From Tsukamurella sp. PLM1 (GTDB lineage Bacteria; Actinomycetota; Actinomycetes; Mycobacteriales; Mycobacteriaceae): 64,000 nt of DNA. Positions 17,214 through 27,873 of this stretch are shown here, in pieces. The position numbers and the translations under genes are program-made. A model generated the notes under the pieces. The model was not told where the DNA came from. It saw nothing but the letters and a program-made list of their open reading frames with translations, and searched no databases. Where the stretch lies: positions 62,001-126,000 of the forward strand of contig NZ_AP025688.1 of the NCBI RefSeq assembly GCF_023168325.1. The letters run 5' to 3'. Each line of letters opens with the position of its first letter. The stretch's first letter is position 1.

Positions 17214-18085
17214 ATGACCGCACCCACCCCGCCCGGCGGCACCTTCGACCTCGGGGGCGACCTCACGGTCACCCGCTTCGGCTACGGCGCCATGCAACTC
17301 GCGGGCCCGCACGTCTTCGGCCCGCCCGCCGACCGCGAGGCCGCGATCGAGGTGCTGCACGACGTGATCGACCTCGGCATCACGCACATCGACACCAGCG
17401 ACTACTACGGTCCCTTCGTCACCAACGAGATCATCCGCGAGGCGCTGCACCCCTATCCGGAGTCGCTGCACATCGTCACCAAGGTCGGAGCGCGCCGCGA
17501 CGACACCGGCGGCTGGCCCCGGCCCTGGAGCCCGACGACCTGCGCCGTGCCGTCGACGAGAACCTCGAGCGGCTTGGGCTTGACGTGATCGACGTGGTGA
17601 ACTTGCGTGTCGGCGACTTCGACACCCCCAGCCCCGGTTCCATCGCCGAGCCCTTCACCGTGCTCGCCGAACTGCAGCAGCAGGGCCTGATCCGGCACCT
17701 GGGCGTGAGCACCGTGACTTCGGAGCAGGTCGCCGAGGCGCAGTCGATCGCGCCCGTGGCGTGCGTGCAGAACTTCTACAACATCGCCCACCGTGTCGAC
17801 GACGAGCTGGTGGATTCCCTGGCGGCGCAGGGCATCGCGTACGTTCCTTACTTCCCGCTCGGCGGGTTCAGCCCGCTGCAGTCGGACGCGCTGATCGCCG
17901 TCGCGGCGCGACTCGGCGCCACGCCGATGGCGGTCGCGCTCGCCTGGTTGCTGCAGCGGTCGCCGAACATCCTGCTCATCCCCGGCACGTCGTCGATCGT
18001 GCACCTGCGCGAGAACATCGCCGGCGCCGCGCTGGAGCTCCCGGAGGACGCCCTCGCCGAGCTGGACGCGATCGGCGCTTCGTAG
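17214..18085 (+). CDS. Aldo/keto reductase (frame broken once)
   Basis: The joined frames give about 290 aa. The N-terminal part has the TIM-barrel start TVTRFGYGAMQLAGP, the active-site Asp/Tyr segment ITHIDTSDYYGPFVTNEII, and the catalytic Lys in LHIVTKVGARRD. The C-terminal part has DVVNLRVGD, IRHLGVSTVTSEQV, and the NADPH-binding end LIPGTSSIVHLRENI. The frame changes at CCCC 17517-17520; one extra C joins the halves as GWPPALEPDDLRRAV. An AGGAGTCC ribosome site precedes ATG 17214. It probably reduces aldehydes, perhaps those made by the upstream oxidases. Confidence 0.8.
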
Positions 18086-18162
18086 CGCGGTGGGTGGTGC
18101 TCGTCCGGCGGGGAGCCGGCGCCGCGCGGGGGACGACTGCGGTGGAGGCCCGCGCCGACACG

Positions 18163-18941
18163 TCAGCGGGGCTGCCGCCCGGCATCGAACCGCCCGTCGG
18201 CGACGAGGCGGGTCATCGCCACCACGGCGATCGGCGCGACGGCCATGATGGCGACGAGAACGTAGAGCTGCATCACGGCGGCGGACAGCGGCGAGGCGCC
18301 GCCCAGCACCATCCCGACGAAGGCGCCCGGGATCGCCACGAGCCCGACGGTCCGCGTCTGGTCGAGCGCCGGGATCAGGGCGGTAGCCGCTGCGGCCCGG
18401 CAGATCTCGAGCCGGATGAACCGGGGCTCAGGCCCAGCGCGAGTCCCGCCTCGACCTCGCCCCGGCGGGCCGCGAGCTCCTCGAACGCCCGATTGCCGGC
18501 CAGCCCGGCCGCGGCCATCGCGGCGCCGATCGCGCTGCCCGCCACGGGGATCACGGCGATGCCCCGGGCGGGCAGCACGTCGGTGAGGATCAGCGCCACC
18601 GTGAGTATCGCGCCGGGGGCGGCCACGGTCACCGTCGTCCGGGCGATTTCGGACCCGCGCGGCCGGCGCCCCACCGTGCGGCGCGCGGCCGTCCAGCCCG
18701 CGGTGAGTCCCATCAGCGCCACGAACGCCGCCGTGAACCACAGGCTCCGCACGATCAGGCTCAGCGCCGCACCGAGGACGGCCAGCTGAACGGTCGCGCG
18801 CACCGTCGAACCGAGGATCGCGCGGCCGAATCCCGTGCCGCCCAGCCACGCGACGGCGGCGCCCGTGAGGGCGAGGGCGATGAGGGCGACGGCGAGCCCC
18901 GGGCCCACCGTGAGCAGCTCGCCCGGATCACTTCCGGTCAC
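18163..18941 (-). CDS. FetB/YbbM-like (UPF0014) membrane permease (frame broken once)
   Basis: About 260 aa from ATG 18941 when two frames are joined at GGGG 18423-18426 (plus strand). Seven hydrophobic segments are seen, with the UPF0014 hallmarks GRAILGSTVRATVQLAVLG near the N terminus, VIPVAGSAIGAAMAAAGL in the middle and VGLVAIPGAFVGMVLGGASPLSAAVMQ after the break. FetB works with the ATPase FetA in iron/metal export or stress resistance, but no ATPase gene lies next to this one. Divergent from gltB. Confidence 0.75.
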
Positions 18942-19051
18942 GTCGTGGAAACCTAGCCGAAACGCGGGGATGTTGAGACCGGCTCGTTGGATCGACGCAG
19001 GTCAAGACTGGTAAGGATGACCTTTCATTTGGTGTTCCCCCGTCGGGAATC

Positions 19052-19057
19052 TAGAAT
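19052..19057 (+). promoter_or_regulatory. Candidate -10 box of the gltBD operon
   Basis: TAGAAT lies about 110 bp upstream of the preferred gltB start, in the 227-bp gap shared with the divergent FetB-like gene. The leader between this box and the start contains no obvious riboswitch fold. A GGTCA...TGACC inverted repeat lies farther upstream (about 19001-19023). Confidence 0.35.
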
Positions 19058-19168
19058 TCTCGCTACAGCCAACGATGCCTGAGGTGAGTCGTGTCCAGCG
19101 GACACGAACCGCTCGCCGCCCTTGATTCACCCGTTCCGCCGTGAGGCGCCGCGCAAAGGCAGGTTTCG

Positions 19169-22100
19169 ATGAGCCGTTTCGTCCCCCGGGCCCCCAGGGT
19201 CTGTACCACCCCGCGAACGAGCACGACGCGTGTGGCGTCGCCTTCGTGGTGGACATGCACGGGCGCAAGTCCCGTGACATCGTCGACAAGGCCATCACCG
19301 CCCTGGTCAACCTCGAGCACCGCGGGGCCGCGGGCGCCGAGCCCAACACCGGCGACGGCGCCGGCATCCTGATCCAGGTCCCCGACCGGTTCTTCCGCGA
19401 GGTCGTCGACTTCGAGCTGCCGCACGCCGGGGCCTACGCCACCGGCATCGCCTTCCTCCCGCAGGCCGCCGCCGAGGCGGCGCGGGCCACCGAGGGCGTG
19501 GAGCGCATCGTCGCCGAGGAGGGCCTGACGGTGCTCGGCTGGCGCGAGCAGCCCACGGACGACGGCTCGCTGGGCGCGCTGGCGCGCGACGCCATGCCCA
19601 CCATGCGCCAGATCTTCATCGCCGGAACCGATTCCGACGGTGCGCCGCTGTCCGGTATGGATCTCGAGCGCGCATGTTTCGTGATCCGTAAGCGGATCGA
19701 GCGGGAGCTCGGGACCGACGGTGCGGGCGCCGGCTCGCAGGGCGAGGAGTCGGTGTACTTCCCGTCGCTGTCCGGCCAGACCTTCGTCTACAAGGGCATG
19801 CTGACCACCCCGCAGCTGCGCGGCTTCTTCGTGGACCTGCAGGACGAGCGCGTGGAATCCGCGCTGGGCCTGGTGCACTCGCGCTTCTCCACGAACACGT
19901 TCCCCAGCTGGCCGCTGGCGCACCCGTACCGGCGCGTCGCGCACAACGGCGAGATCAACACCGTCGGCGGTAACGAGAACTGGATGCGTGCCCGCGAGGC
20001 ACTCATCGACCCGAAGGTGTTCGGCCCCGGCGCCCAGGACAAGATCTTCCCCATCTGCACCGAGGGCGGCAGTGACACCGCGCGGTTCGACGAGGTGCTG
20101 GAGATGCTGCACCTGGGCGGCCGCAGCCTGCCGCACGCGGTTCTGATGATGATCCCGGAGGCGTGGGAACGCCACCAGGACATGGACCCGGCCCGCCGGG
20201 CGTTCTACGAGTACCACTCTTCGCTCATGGAGCCGTGGGACGGACCCGCGTCGGTGTGCTTCACCGACGGCACCCTGATCGGCGCCGTGCTGGACCGCAA
20301 CGGCCTGCGCCCGTCGCGGATCTGGGTGACCAAGGACGGCCTCGTCGTGCTCGGTTCCGAGGTGGGCGTGCTCGACATCGACCACAGCGAGGTCGTCTAC
20401 AAGACGCGCCTGCAGCCCGGCCGGATGTTCCTGGTGGACACCGCGCAGGGCCGCATCGTCTCCGACAAGGAGATCAAGGACGAGCTGGCCGCGGCCGAGC
20501 CGTACCAGGAGTGGCTCGACGAGGGGCTGCTGCGCCTGAAGGACCTGCCGGACCGGCCGCACCCCGTGATGCCGCATGACCGGGTCACCCAGCGCCAGCA
20601 GATGTTCGGGTACACGACCGAAGAGCTGAACCTCCTGCTCACGCCGATGGCGAAGACCGGCGCGGAGGCGATCGGCTCGATGGGCACCGATACGCCGGTC
20701 GCGGTGCTGTCGCTGCGCCCGCGGCTGCTGTTCGACTACTTCCAGCAGCTGTTCGCGCAGGTCACCAACCCGCCGCTGGACGCCATCCGCGAGGAGATCG
20801 TCACCAGCCTGGGCGGCACCATCGGCGGCGAGGGCGACCTGCTGCACCCGGCGCCGGGCAGCTGCCGGCAGATCCACCTGAGCCAGCCGATCCTCAACAA
20901 CGACGAGCTGATCAAGCTGGTCAAGGTCAACGACGACGGCACCCTGCCCGAGTTCCGCTCGGTGGTCATCCCCGGCCTCTACCACGTGGCCGAGGGCGGC
21001 AAGGGCCTGCGCGAGGCGCTGGACACGGTGCGCACGCAGGTGTCCGAGGCGATCGACGGCGGCGCGCGGCTGATCATCCTGTCGGACCGCAACTCCGACC
21101 GGCTGCTCGCGCCGATCCCGTCGCTGCTGCTCACCTCGGCGGTGCACCACCACCTGGTGCGTGAGCGCACCCGCACCAAGGTCGGGCTCATCGTGGAGTC
21201 CGGCGACGCCCGCGAGGTGCACCACATGGCCGCGCTCATCGGCTGCGGCGCCGCCGCGGTGAACCCGTACATGGCGTTCGCCACGATCGAGGACATGCAC
21301 ATCCGCGGCGAGCTCAACGGCACCCCGCTGGAGAAGCTGAACGCCAACTACGTCAAGGCCGCCGGCAAGGGCGTGCTCAAGGTGATGTCCAAGATGGGCA
21401 TCTCGACGCTGGCCTCCTACACCGGCGCCCAGCTGTTCCAGGTGATCGGCCTGTCGCAGGAGATCGTCGACGAGTTCTTCACCGGCCTGCAGAGCCAGCT
21501 CGGCGGCATCGGCCTGGACGAGATCGCCGCCGACGTGGCCGCGCGGCACACGCGCGCGATGAACGACCGCCCCGAGGAACTCGCGCACCGCGAGCTCGAG
21601 GTGGGCGGCGAGTACCAGTGGCGTCGCGAGGGCGAGTACCACCTGTTCAACCCGGACACGGTGTTCAAGCTGCAGCACGCCACCCGCACCGGCCAGTACC
21701 AGGTGTTCAAGGAGTACACGAAGCTGGTCGACGACCAGAGCAAGCGGCTGGCATCGCTGCGCGGCCTGTTCGCCTTCAACCCGGATCGGCCGTCGATCCC
21801 CCTCGACGAGGTGGAGCCCGCGAGCGAGATCGTCAAGCGCTTCTCGACCGGCGCGATGAGCTACGGCTCGATCTCGGCCGAGGCGCACGAGACCCTGGCG
21901 ATCGCCATGAACCGCCTCGGCGGACGCTCGAACTCGGGTGAGGGCGGCGAGGATCCCGCCCGCTTCACGCCCGACGAGAACGGCGACCTCCGCCGCTCGG
22001 CGATCAAGCAGGTCGCTTCCGGCAGGTTCGGCGTGACCGCGCACTACCTGAGTAACTGCTCCGACATCCAGATCAAGATGGCGCAGGGCGCCAAGCCCGG

Positions 22101-23775
22101 CGAGGGCGGCCAGCTGCCGCCGCACAAGGTGTACCCGTGGGTCGCCGAGGTCCGCGGCTCGACGCCGGGCGTCGGCCTGATCTCGCCGCCGCCGCACCAC
22201 GACATCTACTCGATCGAGGACCTGGCGCAGCTGATCCACGACCTGAAGAACGCGAACCCGAGCGCTCGGATTCACGTGAAACTCGTCTCGGAGATCGGTG
22301 TCGGCACCGTGGCCGCGGGCGTCTCGAAGGCCCACGCCGACGTGGTGCTGATCTCGGGCCACGACGGCGGCACCGGCGCCACCCCGCTGACCTCGGTCAA
22401 GCACGCGGGCGCGCCGTGGGAGATCGGCCTGGCCGAGACCCAGCAGACGCTGCTGCTCAACGGCCTCCGTGACCGGATCGTCGTGCAGGTCGACGGTCAG
22501 CTCAAGACCGGGCGTGACGTCATCGTCGCCGCGCTGCTCGGCGGCGAGGAGTTCGGGTTCGCGACCGCCCCGCTGGTGGTCTCGGGTTGCATCATGATGC
22601 GCGTGTGCCACCTGGACACCTGCCCGGTGGGCGTGGCCACCCAGAACCCGGTGCTCCGCCGCCGGTTCACCGGCAAGCCCGAGTTCGTGGAGAACTTCTT
22701 CCTGTACATCGCGGAGGAGGTGCGCGAGCTGCTCGCCGAGCTGGGCTTCCGCACCCTGCAGGAGGCGGTCGGCCAGTCGCAGATCCTCGACACCGCGGCC
22801 GCGCAGGCGCACTGGGGCGATGCCAAGGCCGGCAAGCTGGACCTCGCGCCGATCCTCGCGCAGGTCGAGTCGCCGTTCATGAAGCAGGACCCGTACTGCA
22901 GCCAGCCGCAGGATCACGGCCTCGAGAAGGCCCTGGACCAGCAGCTGATCTCGCAGGCGCGGGTCGCGGTGGAGACCGGCGCGCCGGTGACCATCGAGAC
23001 GCCGATCTCCAACGTCAACCGCACCGTGGGCACGATGCTCGGCCACGAGGTGACCAAGGCGCACGGCGCCGAGGGACTCCCGGCCGACACGATCGACATC
23101 AGCTTCAAGGGCAGCGCGGGCAACAGCTTCGGCGCGTTCGTCCCGAAGGGCATCACGCTGCGCCTTGAGGGCGATGCCAACGACTTCGTCGGCAAGGGCC
23201 TCTCGGGCGGCAAGATCGTGGTCCGGCCGGCGCGCAACGCCCCGTCGGAGTTCGTGGCCGAGGACAACATCATCGCGGGCAACGTGATCCTGTTCGGCGC
23301 GACCTCGGGCGAGGTCTACCTGCGCGGCAAGGCCGGCGAGCGGTTCGCCGTGCGCAACTCGGGCGCCCTCGCGGTGGTCGAGGGCGTGGGCGACCACGGC
23401 TGCGAGTACATGACCGGCGGCCGCGTGGTGGTCCTCGGCGACACGGGCCGCAACTTCGGCGCCGGCATGTCCGGCGGCGTGGCCTACGTCTACAACGCCG
23501 ACGGGCAGTTCGAGCGCGACCTGAACACCGAGCTGGTGGAGCTCGAGTCGCTGGGCGAGGCCGATATCGAGTTCGTGCTCGAGGCCGTGACCAAGCACTA
23601 CGAGTACACCGATTCCGCCATCGCGGAACGGATCCTGGCCAACTGGGGCCGGGAGCGACAGCTCTTCGCCAAGGTGATGCCGCGCGACTACAAGCGCGTG
23701 CTCACCGCCATCAAGCGTGCCGAACTCGACGGCCGCAACATCGACGACGCAGTGATGGAGGCCGCTCGTGGCTGA
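19169..23775 (+). CDS. gltB: Glutamate synthase large subunit
   Basis: About 1535 aa. The GATase-II domain starts at the conserved [11 protein letters not shown], whose Cys becomes the N-terminal nucleophile after propeptide removal. The central and FMN domains follow (SSGEG region, [12 protein letters not shown]), then the [3Fe-4S] motif [15 protein letters not shown] and the C-terminal GXGXG beta-helix. The open frame reaches GTG 19141. However, ATG 19169 with an AGGCAGG site reads MSRFVP and would join GPQGLYHP after one added C in the run at 19183-19187, so 19169 is the likelier true start. It forms the NADPH glutamate synthase with gltD and makes two glutamates from glutamine and 2-oxoglutarate. 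Confidence 0.97.
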
Positions 23776-25234
23776 TCCCCAGGGCTTTCTGAAGAACACC
23801 TCGCGCGAGCTGCCGGTGCGCCGGCCCGTCCCGCTCCGCCTGCTGGACTGGAACGAGGTGTACAAACCGTTCGACGGCACCACGCTGCGCAAGCAGGCTT
23901 CGCGGTGCATGGACTGCGGTATCCCGTTCTGCCACAACGGTTGCCCGCTGGGGAACCTGATCCCCGAGTGGAACGACCTGGTGTACAAGGACCGTTGGCA
24001 CGACGGCATCGAGCGACTGCACGCGACGAACAACTTCCCGGAGTTCACCGGGCGGCTGTGCCCCGCGCCGTGCGAGGCGTCCTGCGTGCTCGGCATCAAC
24101 CAGGACCCGGTCACGATCAAGCAGGTCGAGGTCGAGCTGATCGACAAGGCCTTCGACGAGGGCTGGGTCTCGCCGCAGCACCCGACGAAGCTGTCGGGCA
24201 AGAAGGTCGCCGTCGTCGGCTCCGGCCCCGCCGGTCTCGCGGCGGCGCAGCAGCTCACGCGCGGCGGCCACACGGTGACGGTGTTCGAGCGCGCCGACCG
24301 CATCGGCGGCCTGCTCCGCTACGGCATCCCCGAGTTCAAGATGGAGAAGCGGCACATCGACCGCCGCCTCGCCCAGATGAACGCCGAGGGCACCGTCTTC
24401 AAGACGGGCGTCAACGTGGGTGTCGACGTCACCGTCGAGCAGCTCCGCGAGGACTTCGACGCGGTCGTGCTCGCCAACGGTGCCACCGTCTGGCGCGATC
24501 TGCCGATCCCCGGCCGCGAGCTGGACGGCATCCACCAGGCGATGGAGTTCCTGCCGTGGGCCAACCGTGCCGCCGTCGGCGACGACGTGGTCGACGAGGC
24601 GGGGCTGCCCCCGATCCATGCCAAGGACAAGAAGGTCGTCATCATCGGCGGCGGCGACACCGGCGCCGACTGCCTCGGCACCTCGCTGCGGCAGGGCGCC
24701 GAGATCGTGCACCAGTTCGAGATCATGCCCGAGCCGCCGCGGGAGCGCGCCGAGTCGACCCCGTGGCCGACGTACCCGCTCATGTACCGCATCAGCTCCG
24801 CCCACGAGGAGGGCGGCGAGCGGAAGTTCTCCGTGAGCACCGAGGAGTTCATCGGCGAGGACGGCAAGGTCACCGGGCTGAAGGCCTATGAGGTGAAGTT
24901 CGAGGGCGGCAGGTTCGAGAAGGTCGAGGGCACCGACTTCGTGCTCGAGGCCGACCTCGTGCTGCTGGCCATGGGCTTCGTCGGGCCGCAGCGTGACGAC
25001 CTGCTCGACAAGCTGGGCGTCGAGTACAACGACCGCGGCAACGTGGCCCGCGACGACGACTTCCAGTCGACCGTCCCCGGCGTGTTCGTGGCGGGCGACG
25101 CCGGCCGCGGCCAGTCGCTCATCGTGTGGGCGATCGCCGAGGGCCGCAGCGCGGCCGCCGCGGTCGACCGGTTCCTCATGGGGGAGACGGCGCTGCCCGC
25201 GCCGATCGTCCCCACCACCGCGCCCCAGCGGTAG
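23768..25234 (+). CDS. gltD: Glutamate synthase small subunit
   Basis: A protein of 488 aa from GTG 23768, overlapping the gltB stop by 8 nt. The N-terminal ferredoxin-like region has [18 protein letters not shown] and [12 protein letters not shown] (cysteine ligands of two [4Fe-4S] clusters). The FAD dinucleotide fold follows at [15 protein letters not shown] (about residue 150), then the NADPH fold at [15 protein letters not shown] (about residue 295) and the FAD-closing [21 protein letters not shown]. It passes electrons from NADPH to GltB. Two strong hairpins follow the stop codon. Confidence 0.97.
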   Translation: MADPQGFLKNTSRELPVRRPVPLRLLDWNEVYKPFDGTTLRKQASRCMDCGIPFCHNGCPLGNLIPEWNDLVYKDRWHDGIERLHATNNFPEFTGRLCPAPCEASCVLGINQDPVTIKQVEVELIDKAFDEGWVSPQHPTKLSGKKVAVVGSGPAGLAAAQQLTRGGHTVTVFERADRIGGLLRYGIPEFKMEKRHIDRRLAQMNAEGTVFKTGVNVGVDVTVEQLREDFDAVVLANGATVWRDLPIPGRELDGIHQAMEFLPWANRAAVGDDVVDEAGLPPIHAKDKKVVIIGGGDTGADCLGTSLRQGAEIVHQFEIMPEPPRERAESTPWPTYPLMYRISSAHEEGGERKFSVSTEEFIGEDGKVTGLKAYEVKFEGGRFEKVEGTDFVLEADLVLLAMGFVGPQRDDLLDKLGVEYNDRGNVARDDDFQSTVPGVFVAGDAGRGQSLIVWAIAEGRSAAAAVDRFLMGETALPAPIVPTTAPQR

Positions 25235-25240
25235 TCCCGG

Positions 25241-25267
25241 CCCGACGGTGCGCCGCGCACCGTCGGG
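25241..25267. terminator. Hairpin downstream of gltD
   Basis: Perfect 12-bp inverted repeat CCCGACGGTGCG / CGCACCGTCGGG with a 3-nt loop, 7 nt after the gltD stop. There is no T-run, as is common for actinobacterial terminators. Each arm contains the over-represented octamer GACGGTGC or its complement. Confidence 0.7.
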
Positions 25268-25275
25268 CAGGACGA

Positions 25276-25312
25276 CGGAAGGCCGGGCCCCCGACGGGAG
25301 CCCGGCCTTCCG
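25276..25312. terminator. Second hairpin between gltD and the convergent DUF937 gene
   Basis: A 13-bp perfect stem CGGAAGGCCGGGC / GCCCGGCCTTCCG with an 11-nt loop. It sits between convergent stop codons (25234 and 25326), so it can end transcription in both directions. Together with the preceding hairpin it makes a tandem terminator. Confidence 0.75.
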
Positions 25313-25325
25313 CGTTCGCTGCGGA

Positions 25326-25847
25326 CTACTTGCCCTTGAGCAGACCGCCCAGGATGCTGCCCAGGACGTCGCCCGCGCCGCCGCCGGCTGAGCCGCCGGC
25401 GTTCCCGCCACCCAGCATGGTGCCGAGGATGCTGCCCAGGAGGTCGCCGCCGCCCTGCTGCGGGGCCGGGGCCTGCTGCTCCGGCGCCGCCGCGCCGCCG
25501 CCCGCGAGCTTCTTCATCACGAACGAGATGACGATCGGCGCGAGGATCGGCAGCAGTTGCTTGACCAGGCCGTCGGTGACGTTCGAGGACAGCGGTGCGG
25601 CGGCCGCGGCAGCCACGTCGTCGGTCTTCTCGCCGAACAGGCTGGCCACGATCTCCTGGCCGTTGCCGCCCTCGGCGGCGTCGATGAGCTCCGCCTGCGG
25701 CTGCGTGGTGTCCTGCGCCTGCAGGCCCGCGAGCAGCGTCGGGACGGTCTGGTTGACGGCCTCCGACGCCACGTCGGGAGTGACGCCGAGCTGCGCGGCG
25801 ATGTCGTCGATCGGAATGGACTTGAGCAGGTCGTCGAGGTCGGACAC
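25326..25847 (-). CDS. DUF937 domain protein (YidB-like)
   Basis: A protein of 173 aa from GTG 25847 with AGGAGAA 4 nt upstream. It reads DLDDLLKSIPIDDIAAQLGV, then VNQTVPTLLAGLQ and LPILAPIVISFVMKKLAGGG, which match the DUF937/YidB pattern of amphipathic helices. A Gly/Ala/Gln-rich tail ends in two repeats of the type LLGSILGTMLGGG and VLGSILGGLLKGK. Function is unknown in the family. The gene stands alone and converges on gltD. Confidence 0.8.
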   Translation of the reverse strand: MSDLDDLLKSIPIDDIAAQLGVTPDVASEAVNQTVPTLLAGLQAQDTTQPQAELIDAAEGGNGQEIVASLFGEKTDDVAAAAAAPLSSNVTDGLVKQLLPILAPIVISFVMKKLAGGGAAAPEQQAPAPQQGGGDLLGSILGTMLGGGNAGGSAGGGAGDVLGSILGGLLKGK

Positions 25848-25992
25848 GGTTCTCCTCGTGAGGATGTGGGGAAGCAAATTCTTCCCGACCACCCATACAG
25901 TAGCCACGCCTCGAGGCGGTCCTCGTCGTGGCCCGGTTGTGAGGAGCGACACGCTCGGGCGGCCAGCACTGGACCCCCGCCGAAACGAGGAA

Positions 25993-26005
25993 TACAGTAT
26001 CTGTA
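25993..26005. promoter_or_regulatory. Small palindrome upstream of a small ORF
   Basis: TACAG-TAT-CTGTA is a perfect inverted repeat, AT-rich relative to the surroundings, about 42 bp before the GTG of the 46-aa ORF. It could be an operator or part of a promoter for that ORF or for the divergent DUF937 gene. Confidence 0.35.
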
Positions 26006-26046
26006 ACCAATCGTTCCGCATCGAGACCGCACCCTCGGAGACTCCC

Positions 26047-26187
26047 GTGAAGCTGTACCGCCGCACCGCCGCATTCGGTGGACGAACCCTCACCAGACTG
26101 CGGAACCGTCGGCTCGCGCGGACGCTCGCCGAGGACGGCGAACGTCTGGTCACCGCCTCGGACCTGCGGATTCTGCGCGCGGGCTGA
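26047..26187 (+). CDS. Small basic protein, 46 aa, unknown
   Basis: Starts at GTG 26047 and reads KLYRRTAAFGGRTLTRLRNR, then LARTLAEDGERLVTASDLRI. It is strongly basic in the first half. Third codon positions are mostly G or C, as in real genes here, and a palindromic promoter-like region lies upstream. The last 38 nt overlap the convergent hydrolase gene. I do not recognise a family. It may be a genuine small protein or a chance frame. Confidence 0.4.
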   Translation: MKLYRRTAAFGGRTLTRLRNRRLARTLAEDGERLVTASDLRILRAG

Positions 26188-26996
26188 GCGCGTCCACGAT
26201 CAGCGCCGCCACCTGCGCGGGCTGCGCGTGCATGGCCAGGTGCCCGCTGGGCGCGATCACCGCGAACCGGGCGTCGAGGAGATCGGCGAGCGCGCACTGC
26301 TGCGCCAGCCACGCCGCCGCCCACGGCGTCGGCCGGCCGGCGTACGCGGCCGCCACGGTCGCCGGCACACCCGCCGGCGGTGGGGTCGTCGCCCGCAGTC
26401 GTTCCAGCTCCGCCGCCAGCGCCGGGTAGCCGGCGTTCTCCAGGAACACGGCCCGCAGATAGCCGGGGGAGCGCAGCACATCGCGATACTCCTCCGGCAG
26501 CGGCGCCGCCATCCCGTACAGCGCCGGCACGATCCGGTGTACCCCCACCGCCACCGCGAGCCCGGGCGGCGCGCGTGCGCAGACCACCCGGCAGAAGCGG
26601 ACGACGGGAGTCGTCCTCGACGCTGCCGTCCAGCAGGACCAATCCCGCCGTGCGCCCGCGGTGCTCGCGCGCGAACGCCTCGGCGTAGAAGCCCGCCATC
26701 GAGTGCGCACAGATCACGGCCCGCTCCAGGTCCAACGCGTCGAGCAGCTCCCGCAGCCGGGTGACCTCGGACGCGAGGGTGGGGACGGCACCGTCGGGCC
26801 ACGGGGCGGAGCGGCCGTAGCCCGGCCGGTCCAGGCGGACGACGGTGCGGCTCGGCGCGAGCAGGGCGGTGACGGCGTCCCAGTCGAACCAGTTGCCGGC
26901 CAGGCCCGAACACAGCACGACCGGCGGTCCCGAGGCGGGCCCGGTGGGCCCGTCGACCACCACGTGGGTGCGGGTACCCGCGAGTTCGAGCAGCAC
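26150..26996 (-). CDS. Alpha/beta-hydrolase (frame broken once)
   Basis: About 280 aa from GTG 26996. The likely -10 TACCCT lies 8 nt upstream, suggesting a leaderless start. The N-terminal frame carries VVLCSGLAGNWFDWDAV (oxyanion region), VRLDRPGYGRSAPW and the nucleophile elbow AHSMAGFYAEAFA. A frame change near 26609-26620 leads to RIVPALYGMAAPLPEEYRD, then the His region VIAPSGHLAMHAQPAQVA. The joined product has a full catalytic triad layout. The shift is +1 (one extra base or two missing), unlike most others in this window. Substrate unknown. Confidence 0.7.
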
Positions 26997-27027
26997 ACCC
27001 GCGAGGGTAGTCGGGCATGATGGTCGG

Positions 27028-27246
27028 GTGAGCGATCCGATCGACGTGGCCATCTCCGACGATGTGATCCGGCTGGGGCAGTTCCTCAAGCTGGCGGGGC
27101 TGATCGACTCCGGAGCGGAGGCGAAGGCCGTGATCGCCGACGGCGAGGTCACGGTGAACGGCGAGGTGGACGCCCGGCGCGGGCGGCAGCTCGCGGTGGG
27201 CGACGTGGTGGAGGTCTTCGGGCGGGCCGCCCGGGTCTCCCGTTAG
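27028..27246 (+). CDS. RNA-binding S4 domain protein
   Basis: A protein of 72 aa from GTG 27028 that is essentially one S4 domain: [20 protein letters not shown], then [25 protein letters not shown]. This is the YbcJ/RqcP-like small S4 family, which binds structured RNA or the ribosome. Divergent from the hydrolase gene across a 31-bp gap; its stop overlaps the convergent rraA stop by 4 nt. Confidence 0.85.
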   Translation: MSDPIDVAISDDVIRLGQFLKLAGLIDSGAEAKAVIADGEVTVNGEVDARRGRQLAVGDVVEVFGRAARVSR

Positions 27247-27734
27247 CGGAGGACGATGCCGTCGTCGTCGCTGAACAGGGTGTCGCCCGGGTGGAAGGTC
27301 ACCCCGCCGAAGGTCAGCGGCACGTCGCGCTGCCCCTCCGCGGTCTTGGTGGACTTGCGCGGGTTGGTGCCGAGCGCCTTGACGCCGATGTCCAGTGTGC
27401 CGATCACGGCGGCGTCGCGGACCGCGCCGTAGGCCACGATGCCCGCCCAGCCGTTGCCGCGGCCCAGCTCGGCGATGAGGTCGCCGACCAGCGCGGTGTG
27501 CAGCGACGGGACGCCGTTCTCGTCGGAGCCGTCGATGACCAGCACGCGGCCCTCGCCGGGCTCGCCCAGGATCGACTTGAGCAGCGCGTTGTCCTGGAAG
27601 CACTTGACGGTGACGACCTCGCCGGCGAACTGCTTGCGGCCGCCGAACTGCCGGAACTGCGTGTCGCAGCTGCGCACGTCGGGGCCGATCTCGTCGACCA
27701 GGTCCGCGGTGGGGGTGAACTGCACGTCGCTCAT
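27243..27734 (-). CDS. rraA: Ribonuclease activity regulator RraA family protein
   Basis: A protein of 163 aa from ATG 27734. RraA hallmarks are [36 protein letters not shown], the active-site loop [20 protein letters not shown], and [11 protein letters not shown]. In M. tuberculosis the homologue is Rv3853 (once named menG), which also sits between gltBD and sodA. The related HMG aldolase fold means an aldolase activity is possible, but the trimeric RraA-type core is clear. A weak inverted repeat lies upstream. Confidence 0.9.
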   Translation of the reverse strand: MSDVQFTPTADLVDEIGPDVRSCDTQFRQFGGRKQFAGEVVTVKCFQDNALLKSILGEPGEGRVLVIDGSDENGVPSLHTALVGDLIAELGRGNGWAGIVAYGAVRDAAVIGTLDIGVKALGTNPRKSTKTAEGQRDVPLTFGGVTFHPGDTLFSDDDGIVLR

Positions 27735-27751
27735 GCCGCGATCATAACGGC

Positions 27752-27827
27752 GCTCACGATTTCGCAATCTTGTGCGGTGGACACGTCGTGGAGCACGTCT
27801 GACTGCGCAGAACTCCACATCGTGAAC
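27752..27827. repeat. Imperfect inverted repeat between rraA and the ALDH gene
   Basis: Arms GCTCACGAT (27752-27760) and ATCGTGAAC (27819-27827) pair with one mismatch. An inner stem GTGGAG / CTCCAC lies within. The arm sequence GCGCTCACGAT is shared with the stronger hairpin at 51965-52041, suggesting a related element. Confidence 0.4.
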
Positions 27828-27873
27828 CAACCACGCTATTGAGTGAGCATCAACAAGCGGGTAATCTGGCGGC

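Noticed and set aside
19063..24303. Very long open frame antisense to gltB and gltD
   Set aside because: High-GC genes with G or C at third positions leave long stop-free antisense frames. Its translation is Arg/His/Val-rich without any domain, while the sense frames are clear GltB and GltD.
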